Source: Ophthalmolycus amberensis (taxonomy: Eukaryota > Chordata > Actinopteri > Perciformes > Zoarcidae). Taken from it: DNA of 64,000 nt. The notes beneath the pieces are model-generated. The model was not told the origin of the DNA. It made no database searches and saw nothing but the letters and a program-made list of their open reading frames with translations. The number at the start of each line of letters is the position of its first letter. The first letter of the stretch is position 1. Both the position numbers and the translations under genes were made by a program. Positions 1 to 12,484 of the stretch are shown piece by piece. The DNA is taken from NCBI GenBank assembly GCA_024529925.1, contig JAFEUB010001477.1, positions 62,001-126,000 on the forward strand. The letters run 5' to 3'.

Positions 1-2776
1 ACGCTGAAAACAATTATGTGCACAACAGTTGTGTTCAGGGAGAAAGATGTGAAAGTAGTTTTGCATTAAATGACTTCCTGTAATTTGAACAGAAGTTCGC
101 TCACTAAGAATCAGTCTGCAGCTATTTACAGACTTCAGCTAAATACATATATTAATTTAATTAGAAATGCGTTAATAAATACAATGGTTTTGCAGACTTA
201 CAGAACATTATCTGCGGCGTGAAGTCCGTCCTGTGGCCTTCATGCGGAGAGATACAGGGTCGTCACACTGATGCTCACTGGTCATGCTGATTGCAGGCAT
301 GAGCCAAACGTTTGCCGCTTTGCCTTCAATCTACTCATCTCACCCCGTCTTTACCCGATGGTTTACAATCTATCCGAGACATATTAGAGCTGCAGTAATC
401 TAATGTGCCTGGAATCCTCATCAAAATGCAGCGAAGGAATGTGAAAGCGGAGGATCATTCTGAGGTCACACGATGCAATAGTGAACTGGAGGGTCTTGAC
501 GCAGTTAAGAACCAGACCAATGAAACCAGACGAACGAAGGATTAGAGCACACGAGGCTGGTGGGAGAGTCAGTGCTCTGAGATAATTGTGGACACAAGAA
601 TTAAAGAAGCATCACCACTGGTGAGCTTACTCCTATGTTGGCTGTATTTCAAGGAGATGCAACAAAACAATTGTTTCACTTGATTGTTCGATGTTTTTTT
701 AAATATTTATAGACATTATCTAGGCAGTTACAAATATATATGGCAACAACATAAACAGGAGTGACTTCTTCAAAGAAAATAAATGTTTAATTCTTACATA
801 GGCAAATCTATATACAAGTATGTATATATATGTATAAGTATTGTACTGCAACTGCTCTCTGTATCAGGTGACCATTACTATTATATTCACTATAGCGAAT
901 ACTCACTCTTTATACACGTGAAGATAGTCTTAGTCCTGAGACCTAGAGTGCTTCTTAAAAAGTTGTTGTCCAAACATTTAAACACTACCATGTTTACCGG
1001 GAAATGTGAATTTCTGCGACAGATTAAAACCTCTTGCTGTTAGCGAGTGCTGCATCAGACATCTGTGTTTAAGTACGGATGTTGGGGAGCAGGGTTTAGG
1101 TATTAGGAGGGACCCCTAACCCTAATCTAGCAAGTCATGTTGGCTCGAGGCTTGGAAACACCCCTTCATTGTTGGCCATGCTTGGCTTACCAAGAAGCAA
1201 AGATGAGTACTAAGCCGGCTTGGTACTCTGACAGCTTTCCTTAATCATTGTGATTATCATACTGTTGACCAACACCAGTGTTTCCTCTTTGTCTTGCAGC
1301 AGTTTGGTTTGTTTACGTACTCTCAAATTCATTTCTTCACGTGTAACACGATTCACATTTATGGTGAAGAGAATGTTTCCGTTTTCAAAATGACTTCGCC
1401 AGATGAAAAGTAACCAATTTGTGTTGCATTATTGAGAAGAGCGAGATTACATCAGAAGAGGAGATGGCCGGTGAGAGCACTGAACGTGTTGAGGCAAGAG
1501 GGGATCAAGCATATCGAGGTTAGAGGGAAACACTAACATCCCAAGCAAACCAATCCTGCAGACACGACATGTAGTTTTATATAAATGTGGTTAGAGGTGT
1601 ATGTACCGGTAAGCTGCAGCAGAATCCTTCGGGAACCAAAAGAAACAGTGTAGCTGCCATGTAACTTACACTCAAAGGTGTGTGTGTAATTAATCGTCCC
1701 GACACAAGCAAGTAAATCTAATTTTAATCTACCCAGAGCATGAAGTGAGGTAAAATGACAGCGTCGTAGTAAACTCTTCCTCCTCTCTCCTAATCAAGAC
1801 TTATAAATGGTTGCTACATGTGTGCAGTATGTGTGCACTGGTGTGTAAAGCAGGCAGTAAAGTGCTTGTAAGCAGGAGCCTGATCCACACAATAAAGAGA
1901 TGGACTGAGTGTAACTCTCCCAGCTCTCCGTTGAGCTGTCAACCTCCACTAACACCAGTTTCAGTGCACTTTACTACTTTTTGTGATTTTCTTCTTGGTG
2001 TCATTGATAGGATGTGACAAACAAATTCATCGTGTGGTTTTCTCTTTCAAGGAAACACAATTATGCAAGTCATGGATGCTTTCTGTGTGTCAGTGGAGGC
2101 TAGCTTGACTCGTGGTCCACTGCATGGTCAGTATGAGTAATTAGGGGTTAATTAGATGAAAGTACGTGTGGGGGAAGGGGCTGACGGGAATGGGGATTTG
2201 GGGGTTGTGAGGCATCAGAGGTGGCTTGCTGGGGAAACATAAAATCACCCTTCTGGAGCTGAATGGTCCTCTGTTAGAGCTTTTTACTCCACTCACAGTA
2301 AACAAAGAATTACATTTGCTGAAGATGGACAGACACTCAGAAATACACACAGCAAGATGCACACACAGGCTCAAGCAAACTCCTGTCTTGTGCTTTTTGT
2401 GCAGTGTTTTATCTCCAGCTGGCCAACAGGCAGAGGAGCTCTCTTGGTCATCTATCGGTTGAGTCAGGCTGCTGGAATGCCAGGAATCTAACCTAAGATC
2501 TATTTACAAGGCACATATCCTCTCCATACGCTCAGCACGCACTCTCCACTCTCCGGCTGAAGGAAGGGAGGGAGAGAACATGCTTGCTTACAGTGCTGAT
2601 AAATGACCCTATCGGCTGTTTGCACATTATTGGGCGATTTGTATTAGTCAGAGTTAATTCACACCACTGCTGTAAGATCAATACAGAACACATCAGAGGA
2701 GAAATGGGATATGAATGTGGAGTGTGTCAAGATTCTTGAGGAAATGGACAATGGACTTCACACAGTCACATATCTA

Positions 2777-2777
<1 letters not shown>

Positions 2778-2843
<66 letters not shown>
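2778..2843. repeat. (CA)n microsatellite
   Basis: About 33 CA units, interrupted once by a CG step near 2813. Confidence 0.95.
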
Positions 2844-2845
<2 letters not shown>

Positions 2846-3259
2846 CCAGCTCTCTGTGTCTTCCCTGCTTACAGAGTAAGTGAGGGTTAGATTGTTATGT
2901 AAGCACTGACCAGAGTCTAAACGCTGAAGCCAGTGTGAAGGAGGTTCTGCTGAGGAGAACACCCTCCCTCTCCCTCCTCTTTTCCCTTCCCCCTTTTCTC
3001 CAGATCTGCACGTTCCACCAGGCTGTCAGCCAATCAACTACTGTACCATATCTGATTTAAGTTGTACACATCTCTAACCTACAATATATTTCTAACTACA
3101 AATCACATAACAATTCAAGTCAGAATGATGATTTTGATGCTCAAACAGACACATCACACATATTTACCTCAAAGCACTACTGAGAAACTATTTTGCTTTG
3201 AATCATTGTGATGCTCTTTTTCCTCTCATTACATTTCTTTTTCTTTTACTCAGATTTTG

Positions 3260-3285
3260 CCCCCCCCCCCCCCCCCCCTCCCCCC
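3260..3285. repeat. Poly-C tract
   Basis: Nineteen C, one T, then six C. Homopolymers like this are prone to length error in assembly. Confidence 0.9.
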
Positions 3286-3528
3286 ATCGTCTTCCTTTCT
3301 TGAGCCTCGCTCTTTCTCTCTGTGCTGTAGGAAAGACAGGACCGTGTGTCCGAGCCTGTGTGGTCAGTTTTCCCCTCCCCCGCTCCTTTAGCTCGCACAC
3401 ATGTGGCAGAGGGTGGCCTGGCCCCTCTTTGCTTATTGTGTCCACTCGTATATCAGGCTGCAGCTGACCAGTCCCTCCTCACGTCCCCTCCATCTGCCCT
3501 TCACTTTGCTCTTTCTCTGTCATTTTAC

Positions 3529-3549
3529 CAGCAGCAGCAGCAGCAGCAG
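3529..3549. repeat. (CAG)7 trinucleotide repeat
   Basis: Seven perfect CAG units in non-coding sequence. No gene context supports a polyglutamine protein. Confidence 0.9.
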
Positions 3550-3642
3550 CTCAGGTCTTTACTATAACACCTAATGAGGATCTAAGGTGTGCTACAATTT
3601 GCTTAACAAGCTGTGATGATTGCTATAGAGGACTAATGTGGA

Positions 3643-3663
3643 GTGTGTGTGTGTGTGTGTGTG
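3643..3663. repeat. (TG)n microsatellite
   Basis: Ten perfect TG units; a second short tract (about eight units) lies near 3881-3896. Confidence 0.85.
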
Positions 3664-5588
3664 AATGGAGGGTGATGTTTATTTGTCCCTCTATACAGGA
3701 CTAATGAGTAGCTGCTGACACCAGGTTACTAACGATCTGGCTTTCATTCACAAAATCGTTTCACCCTGCTAACTGGCGGCTAAAAAGGGCTCAAACTGCT
3801 AATCATCATTATAGACAGAGAGCATAATGAGGTGTAGCTGATTGTGATTTTATGTTTACTAGTTTGAGAGAGTGAGTGAGTGTGTGTGTGTGTGTGCGGT
3901 GAAGTTTCATTTGAGTAGTTGTGGTTGTAAAAATAAATGCTTCATAGGATTGTGTGTATTTAACGTTTCTGTGGGAAGAAATTTAACGTGACGCTGTGAG
4001 TCTTTTTGAGGGAGGAATGTGACAGACGTACGTTACTAAAATCTCTGTCCGCTCAGAAAACTCCCTCGTTTTCCAGCTTTTTGTCTCTGTGCAGCTTTTT
4101 AGAAGAGTAAAACCTATAAGTAAATTCCTGTTGCATTATTCCAATCAGGTGAGCGTTGTAATCCTGTTAAAGCTTGGCCTAATCAATAGCCCAGTCAATC
4201 AATATAAGCATATTCATCAGCCTGGATAGCAACCTCTCACATATACAAGTGAGGCCTACACTGGGATGTGTCACAGAGATTTGTGTGATTTCATCTGGCT
4301 TTACACACTAATGCTCGACACATTGGAAACGTCTTCCACTTTAGATAACAATATCTTTCCTCAGAAATATAGTGCTATTATTGTTTGAAAATGAGTACAA
4401 CCAACATTTTATGTATCTTTCATTTTGAAAGAAAAGCTCTGAATACGATCAACTGCTCCACTGCTCTCCTTCACGATGTGCATGCTGCTCTTTGACAGAC
4501 AGCGGTGCTTTGGTAAATTGTTACTATACTATATTTACATGGAGGGGCTGAAAAAACAGCGACTGAACACTTTCTGTGAAATTCCTCAATGCAAAGCCTG
4601 CAGATTCAGCTGTTAAAGCCATTAGCATATCTGCCTTCTCAAAATGACTTCTGAGAGACCCCCCAGCCCCTCGCTTCCCTCTACTGAGACAGAAGATGAG
4701 TCCTGAACAAAAGAGGAGCCCAGAAGAAGAAGAAGTTGTACAGAAAAACAGACCAATCTAGGTGCCATCGTTCATGTACAACACGCCAAACACATCCACC
4801 ATTGGCCATGGCCATACAACATATTCGTCCAAACATTCGAGAATAAAAAGGAAAAAGCAGTGCAGACTCACTGTATGGGGTGACAGGACTGAGCATTCTG
4901 CAGCCCCGGCCCCAGGTGAAGAGGAGAGGACCAGGTCCACTTGGTGCTAGTGAGGGCCCAGCTGCATGCTGCGGCTCCTCCTCGGACTACTGCTTCCCCT
5001 GCTGCTAGTGGTTGTGCGGCGGTTGGCTCGGCTAGTGACTGGCCTCTTGGACCCCTCCATGGTTCATTTCACAGTTGAACACCGCTCCGACACGCTGCCA
5101 ACTGAAAAGCACACACATGCAAGTGTCAGAGCCACAAGACACAGTGAATAAGAAGAGGATGTTTATTTTAGTAGCAGCCATTAAAAGCCCAAGCGTATTG
5201 GGACATTTTGAGAGAATTATAAATGTTTAAAGGACAAATAATCATAAAAGCCCATTTTTGCTTGCATTGATTACATCTTGAATGCAATATCCGTATTAAA
5301 AAGACTATATTGTAAAAATAACTTTTGGGAAGTACTTGCAGAATGCAACAGATATTGAGTTTATCATGCGCTCACTTTTGCTTTCCTCAGTATTTCTGTC
5401 TGTGTATGTGTACACACGTGTGTGAGCCACCGATCAAGACAGAGTTTGAAGCTAAATGCACTGACAGAGAGAGGGGGCTTTTACCCTCTGACCACAAAAC
5501 CGCACGGCCAGCGGAGACTTTACTAATTCTTTGAAGCCGACCCATGTTTCAACACAAACACTACAAACCACAACAGGAAGAGGAACTT

Positions 5589-5591
<3 letters not shown>

Positions 5592-5620
<29 letters not shown>
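5592..5620. repeat. (CT)n microsatellite
   Basis: About 14 CT units. Confidence 0.9.
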
Positions 5621-5623
<3 letters not shown>

Positions 5624-6010
5624 GAGCAAGGAAGCTATCATGTCTAACATAGAATACTTGAGGGTTAAAAAACTGAAGAATGAGTGCATAGACATGTAAC
5701 CTGGTTTGACATATGGAGTACAAACTACTGCATGTGCAGTGGAGTAAGCGGCACATAAAAGAGGGCATATCACACATAAAGAGGTAATAGAGAGCATTTA
5801 GAATGACAGGAATGTGCAAGAAGCCGCAGAGACATTGTCATTACTGCTGAAAGGAGATAAAAGCTAAATCTATTTCAGCAAGTAAGTACATTTCTACTGA
5901 CCTGATCATGCCTGGATTTGCTTGATGAGTGGTTCAATTTGGAAAGTAATCCACTATTCCTCAAAGTACAACAGGGGAGCCCACGTAAATGTGTATGTGT
6001 GAGTCTTGTA

Positions 6011-6046
<36 letters not shown>
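6011..6046. repeat. Compound (TG)n(AG)n microsatellite
   Basis: Twelve TG units run directly into about six AG units. Confidence 0.9.
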
Positions 6047-6047
<1 letters not shown>

Positions 6048-6301
6048 CTTGTACTCTCTTCTGGGACCCTATCCTTCTCTCCTACACTCCCTCGCTCACC
6101 CTCCAGCTCCCTTCTCCCTCCCCCCTCTCGCTCTCCCTCGCCCAGTGACAACAGAGCAGCACATACATCCCCTCCCCCAACCATGCCTCCCCTCCCCCTC
6201 CTCCCTCTCCCTGTCTTTTGTTAAAACTATTTCAGCAGGAAGGGAGAGAGAGGGAAAAAGTGACCAATCATGCAGTGTCAGAGCAGAGCCTGTTTCCCCT
6301 G

Positions 6302-6302
<1 letters not shown>

Positions 6303-6378
<76 letters not shown>

Positions 6379-6400
6379 TGCGTGCGTGTGTGTGTGTGTG
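6303..6400. repeat. (TG)n(CGTG)n compound microsatellite
   Basis: About 29 TG units (6303-6360) followed by about six CGTG units and a further short TG run. This is 98 bp of strictly alternating purine-pyrimidine sequence, the type that favours left-handed (Z) DNA. Confidence 0.95.
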
Positions 6401-6663
6401 CATGAATTTCTGCATGTGTGCATTTTGTGTACGATCTTATTTGCACGTGTGTATGCTTTTTCTTTATTGTAGTCCTTCAGTGTGATGAATGATCATGTGG
6501 GTTGCACACTACTGAAAAATAGTGAATTTTCTCCTTCACTGATCACATGAGAAGTTCAGTTATTGTCAATGACTTCTATTGATCTGGTACATTGATCTGA
6601 GTGGTGTTGGGTTGAAACAACCATGTCAATATTACCTAATTCTTGTGGTACCCCATCCCCCCC

Positions 6664-6665
<2 letters not shown>

Positions 6666-6705
<40 letters not shown>
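6666..6705. repeat. (CA)n microsatellite
   Basis: Twenty AC units, uninterrupted. Confidence 0.95.
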
Positions 6706-6708
<3 letters not shown>

Positions 6709-7047
6709 CCTGCACACATGGATGGGCAACATTAAATGACCTCCACATTGGCCTCAACCCTTTGACTAAGAAGTGGCTAAATTTCTTCACCTTCTTCCCA
6801 TTTATCAATATCTGATATTCTAACATATACTCACGCTTCTTTTATATAATGTTCTTTCCAGGGGCTCATTTAAATCGGTCACTTCAGTCCCTATTTTGCT
6901 CCCCAGTCCCTCATACATATAGAAACACAGCTGTGGTTCTGCATTTAGAGTTATGGAGTAGGCAGGACAAGCTGGGCCACTCCTCATGTTACTCCGCTGT
7001 AAACACTCAAGGCCCTGCAGGGCACACTGCTTCTGCTGTGGGCCCTA

Positions 7048-7089
7048 AACACACACACACACACACGCACACACACACACGCACACACA
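7048..7089. repeat. (CA)n microsatellite, interrupted
   Basis: AC units with CG steps near 7067 and 7081. Confidence 0.9.
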
Positions 7090-8235
7090 GGCACATGTTT
7101 GACATGTGTGAGCTGTGTTTCAGAAGGTGGACTTTCACAGCTCAAACTGTAACGTTCCTTTCATTTTATTGGACTGTAATTGCATGACTATGATTACAAA
7201 GCGAGTTTCAACCCCCATCTTCACACCAACCTCACAGTAGTTGGTGATTGCAGTCTTTCTGATTCATGGAGATAAAGTCAGAAGTGGACTATCATCTGAG
7301 AGTATACCATGAGTTCATTTTTTGTCAATAAAGCAGTGGAAGTTGAGGTTTGTTACAAGACCTTTCATCAGGTGAGGAGTAATGGCTAGTGCAGCGCTCA
7401 GCTCTTTCTCCCTTACCTGCTTTGCTGACGGACACTGAAAAAAAGCCACGCTGTTTTTTTTGCAGGCCAGGAAACAATACATCTAAACAATTCCAAATGT
7501 GCTGTGGGGGCTTTTCTTTTCATCCTAGATAAAGTAGGCTGTTTGATACAAATTCACTGCCGAGGTAAAGCCCCCAGATGTGTCTCTTGTTAGGTCAGGA
7601 ACACCTCCTCATCGAGCCAAGACTGTTCACGTACACTGGGCCTGCGGGTGCCGGTGTAAAACGGGAAGTAGATTGTTTGCTTACAGAAAATACGTGCTTC
7701 CTCTAAAATCTTCCTCTATATACTAAAACAGACTAGTTTCATGGAAAGTTTTGTTTTTCAAACTTAGTTACAAGGCTGCAGGTCTTGCTCCCTCTCTCAC
7801 ACACACACATCAAATATACTTTCAAATGAATACTTACCAATCAAAGTTTTACTAGATTATGGTCCAATAAATTTGGTCAACACTCTGTCTGTTCTCTCAC
7901 TTGTAGCTCTGCTGGTGGCTTAAGTCCCTGTCGTACTGGAGATAATTTATGCTTTTGTTCATGTACAGTTTCTGTGTGGACTTCACAATAGTTGTGCAGA
8001 ACAAAATAAAACATTAATAAGAAAAGGAAAGTCCTCCGTTTTCTGTTCATCACGTTCCTCAAAGCCGCAAACCGCGACTTAAAACGCCGCTCGCGAATCT
8101 TATAGCCTGCTTCCACCGCATGTCGGCATTAGTAGAATTATAAAATTCAGAATTTAACTTCACAACAGCTGCTAGTACAGACAACAAGGTTAGCAATGTC
8201 TGTAATCCAAGACCCAATCAGGTAGCGAATGCAGG

Positions 8236-8440
8236 TGTCTACTTCATCATTTTAAAACGTATGCGGTTCCGCCTGTCCACACTAAGAGGTAACCCCGGAG
8301 TTTTCAATCTTATTCGACTTTCGGTAGCACTTCTAAACTCCTTCTTTTTCGGTGAGTAGTGTGGCCGCTCAGTGTAAACGTAACAAAAGATATGCATTTT
8401 AAAATGGAAACGTAGTAGTGCAGATGTAGCCTGAGACAAG
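8236..8440. mobile_element. Probable MITE (non-autonomous DNA transposon)
   Basis: Around 200 bp whose two ends carry related sequence in opposite orientation: both contain a TTTTAAAA core flanked by ACG, near 8250 and 8399. The interior has more CG than its surroundings and a half-palindromic layout. The text resembles a repeat I know from many fish introns. Family assignment (hAT-like) is a guess, and the ends are approximate. No transposase is present. Confidence 0.5.
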
Positions 8441-8938
8441 CAGAGGGACAAAGGGCAGAGTGTGTGCTCATGACATCAAAGAGAACAGTGAGGCTATCAA
8501 CCAGCTTGGAGAGCAAGTGTACTGGCAGAGACAGAGGCGAGATTCCCCTACAACTCAACTACTGGAACAGATATAACACACAGGGAGACAGATTTTCACA
8601 CACACGCACATAACAGCAATGCTGGTAACTGGACATTGTAACTCTACACGGGGGTCCCTTTGGCCCTGTATGGGATAGGTCACATGATAGCACCCCAGAG
8701 AAGCTCAGCTGTTTGCCACTCTAATTCCGTCTCAAGCAGCTGAGCACTGACCCACTGCTCCACTGAACTATTACCATAACCTGCAAGCTATGTTTCCTGA
8801 GTGCGGCCCAGAAATCTTATGCAAGACGTCCTTCTCTCTTGCTGCAAGCTCAAGAAAGAAGAAAAGCTCATCAGTGTAAGAGATTCAGTTCAGCTAGTTT
8901 GAATGAAACTTTATGATCAAATATGAGAATTGTGTGTT

Positions 8939-8940
8939 GA

Positions 8941-8998
<58 letters not shown>

Positions 8999-9011
8999 GA
9001 GAGAGAGAGAG
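8939..9011. repeat. (GA)n microsatellite
   Basis: About 36 GA units with single interruptions by AC and GC steps. Confidence 0.95.
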
Positions 9012-9903
9012 CAAAACAGGAACAGGAAATCTTTGGAAAAAGAACAGGAAATGTGTGTATTGTCTCCCACAGGCAATGACGCTGTCAGCAAAGTACTGGG
9101 CTTGTACATAATGGCTAATATCTGCTGTTATTTTACATGTTTCTGTCTGTCAACAAATTTCACCAAAACTAACAATGTAAAACAGAAAACTGTTTCTCCC
9201 TCTTTCTTTCTGAAATAATTGAATGATGCAACCCTGGATGTTATTTCCTAAATAAAAATCTAAAATGTGTATTGCCTGTGTATTATTCCTCTGTGCCGTA
9301 GAGCTCCACTGTTGTTAAAAACACATCAGTGAGTCACACAGTCGCACTGGGTGACATGGGTACACGTCCATCTGCCACATATACTCGCTAGAGCACCAAA
9401 TGTGCATTAATACACGGTTGAAAATAGTCCCGAACAAATGATCCATTTACTTCTGTTTGAGTTACATTTGCTAAAAAAAAAAAAAACAGTGCTCAGCTGG
9501 TTTAAAAAAAATTATAGAGCCCTTTTTTATTTTTTTATTTTTTTATTCAACTACAAATATGTGAGCTGATTTTAAAGATGTATGTCTTGAGGAACGAATG
9601 TGCTTGGGTCTGAGTGTGACAGGGTAGGAAGGTCAGAGTATTGAGAGATAGATTAATGCATTTTATTCTTTTCATGGGCTTTGTTAGAATTCATTCATGT
9701 GCTGTATATAAGCACTTTCACACAAAGAAACTGGAGAAAGCTGCACATGCACAGAGGAGGATACAGGTATACAGATAGTATGCTATTATTCTTAGCAATG
9801 CTGGTGTTTTTGTTGTTGCCTTTTCTAGGAAACATGATGTTGAATTTAATCCACATCCTTAAGAAAATCAATAAGACAGAGTTGAATAGCACATTGGTAC
9901 ACA

Positions 9904-9904
<1 letters not shown>

Positions 9905-9946
<42 letters not shown>
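9905..9946. repeat. (CA)n microsatellite
   Basis: Twenty-one AC units. Confidence 0.95.
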
Positions 9947-9947
<1 letters not shown>

Positions 9948-10276
9948 AGCAAAAGTGTATGCACACACTAACTCATCATGTGTCCAATATTTTCAATTTC
10001 AATTTCCAATATTTAGTGCAGAATGTCAATTAGCCAGCCTCACATTTAGCAGACTGATGGCTATATGTTTTCAATGTTAAATAACAGGTAACTGTCTGCT
10101 AAAAGCTTTAACTGTTGTGTAATTTTCTTTAAAAATGGCAATAAAGCATAAAGAATAATGCTGTGCAGGAAAATGTGAACAAAGAGGATATTTATCCACA
10201 TGGTTTTATATTTAATTTATAAAACAGTAGAAACATCACCCAAGAAATTGTACTGCATGCATGCACGCAGTATACA

Positions 10277-10388
10277 CATATGCTCTCCCTCTCACAAACA
10301 CACACACACACACACACACATATATGCTCTCCTTCTCACAAACACACACACACATATGTGCTCTCCTTCTCACAAACACACACACACA
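10277..10388. repeat. Three-copy minisatellite containing CA tracts
   Basis: Three tandem copies of a block made of ATATGCTCTCC(T/C)TCTC followed by ACAAAC and a CA run. The copies differ mainly in CA-run length and one TATA-to-TATG change, so this is a compound higher-order repeat rather than a plain dinucleotide tract. Confidence 0.85.
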
Positions 10389-12441
10389 GGATTGCACACC
10401 ACACACAGATGCAGCGTAGTGCTCCATGTTAGAGTGGCTTATTGTTCTCTAGTATAGAGAACACAATATCCAAGTCTAGTAATAGAGGTTAGATTAATTG
10501 CTGACAAATCTGTATTCAGCAGTTCCCTTTCTCTCTGCTTGACAGATTTATGACAGAGATTGATGGAGGGGAGGGCCGAGCTGAGAGCCGCCCCTGTTCA
10601 GTGAGAAAATAGGACAACAGCTCAGTAAGTCAAATAGAAACATAGAAAAGGAAAAGAAGACAAACCGGATTATTTGGTTGGATCTTACACATGACCAACG
10701 ATTTTGTATTTGAGTTTGTAGAAGCATACACTGTCAAATATTATACATTACATTGTTACCGAAAAATGTCCTATAATTTTGTTCCTTTCAGACTCAATAT
10801 GTTAAATGTTAGAGTTCTCAAGTCATATCTTTAAATTAGTCATTTATATTTAGTAAATAGTAATAATATTAACAATGGCTCTGTTGTATTCAAGCGTCCC
10901 AATTTCACACGGACATGTTTTTAAAAGAAAGGTGTGAAGTGAGGAGTACAATGTATTTTTTCACGTTAATGCCAAACAAAGAATGTAAAAAGAAACAACC
11001 TATAAGATAATAATTGTAAAAAATTATAAAAAATAAGAATAAGATACAAGCACCATTCAAACTTCCATACCTCTATTTATATCTCAGGCGAGACTGACTC
11101 CATACATGGACACTTCATGTTGGTTTTAAAACCCTTTGACGTCCAAACTATTGATCCTATTTTGGTCTGCCTGGTCTCCTTTGTAATATTGTATGTATAA
11201 CCTCAGAACTGTGATGCACAATCGTGCTATTTTCTCTTTTTCAGGACAAATTGTGCTGTCAGAATATGAATGCCAGTGTTTTCACATAGGATGTATAAAT
11301 GGTTGAATCACCATGAATACAAAAGAAAAAAAATGGAAATCAAATATCAGATATTATTGAAATCACACATAACACAATAGTGTAGTTGCGCTATTAACTG
11401 ACTCAATGACTGTGTTGTTTGGTGTGTCCCTTAACATCTGACTGACCACACAATTTCCAAGAAACTCCAGTTTGTTCTGTTAATTTCCTTCAGTCTCTCT
11501 CTTTTTACATATCGGCCCTCAATGCGATTCATGAAACAGGTTTGTAAGTTTTCTTTTATTTATTTGGTATTTGTAAATGTATTATAATTTTACCAATTGT
11601 TTCTAATTGTTTGGTAGAGGCCTATATTTAAAAACAACTGTGGGGTCGGTCAAAAGAAATAACATTGATTGTTGTTATTATTGCCCCAAAGACATAAAAA
11701 AGGCAGAAAAGTGAGGAAATTAAAGGTATTAAATGTCAAACACAGCTGTTACAATAATGAAGGCCACATTCCATTCAGGTGTGTCAGTTTCAGATAGTAT
11801 GTATGAGGCTTACCTTTATGGCTTAGTGGCAAACCTAACAGAGGATATCATTAATATTATTAATTACACACCTATGCATTTCCCGCGGTGAAGACCTTCT
11901 ACTGCACAGGCTGCACACAATCTTAAATAAGCTCAGACTGTATGTTAAAGAAGTCATTTTAATAACATTCACACCACAAATTACTGCTATTCATTTAGCA
12001 TTTTGTGACAGTCCTGCAGAAGAAAAACATACATTCCTATCTGCATGTCAGCTCCAGTTAGAGGACCTTTACATGAACACAAAGGATTTCTTTGAATGCT
12101 TAAGTCTTAGGACAGAGACATTAAGGCCAGGGTCCCTCCTCAGCTGATTGGTTCTTTAAAAAAAAACAGCTAAAATATCCTATCCACCTCCCTCCTTCCA
12201 CCTGATGTCATAGCCAACAGCTCCTCTCATTGGTCAAGGCCACAGCCCGCCAGCTGTTTGTAATCAGGAGCATTTGGGAGTCAGGATCACATGACACCCT
12301 CAAGGCACACATGCACACATAGATATATACATACAGGGTGCAGTGCATCTTTAACCTCGTACCCTTCCCACAGGCTACTCCTTTGCAGTCAGAATCACCT
12401 CCAGATGTGCACACTGTGTTCTCACCTTAGGATAAAAAAAC

Positions 12442-12484
12442 GGGGGAGGGGTGGGGCACAAGGAGAGGGGGTGGGGGTGGGGGT
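12442..12484 (+). other. G-rich tract with G-quadruplex potential
   Basis: Six or more runs of four to five G separated by one to about ten bases. The last three runs are separated by single T residues, which fits the G4 consensus with very short loops. No gene or promoter is recognised next to it. Confidence 0.7.

Noticed and set aside
1111..1124. CCCTAACCCTAA telomere-like motif
   Set aside because: Only two units; too short to be an interstitial telomere array.
6096..6485. Open frames reading His-Thr or Cys-Val repeats
   Set aside because: They are translations of (CA)n/(TG)n microsatellites, as are similar frames near 2.8, 9.9, 14.9 and 58.7 kb.
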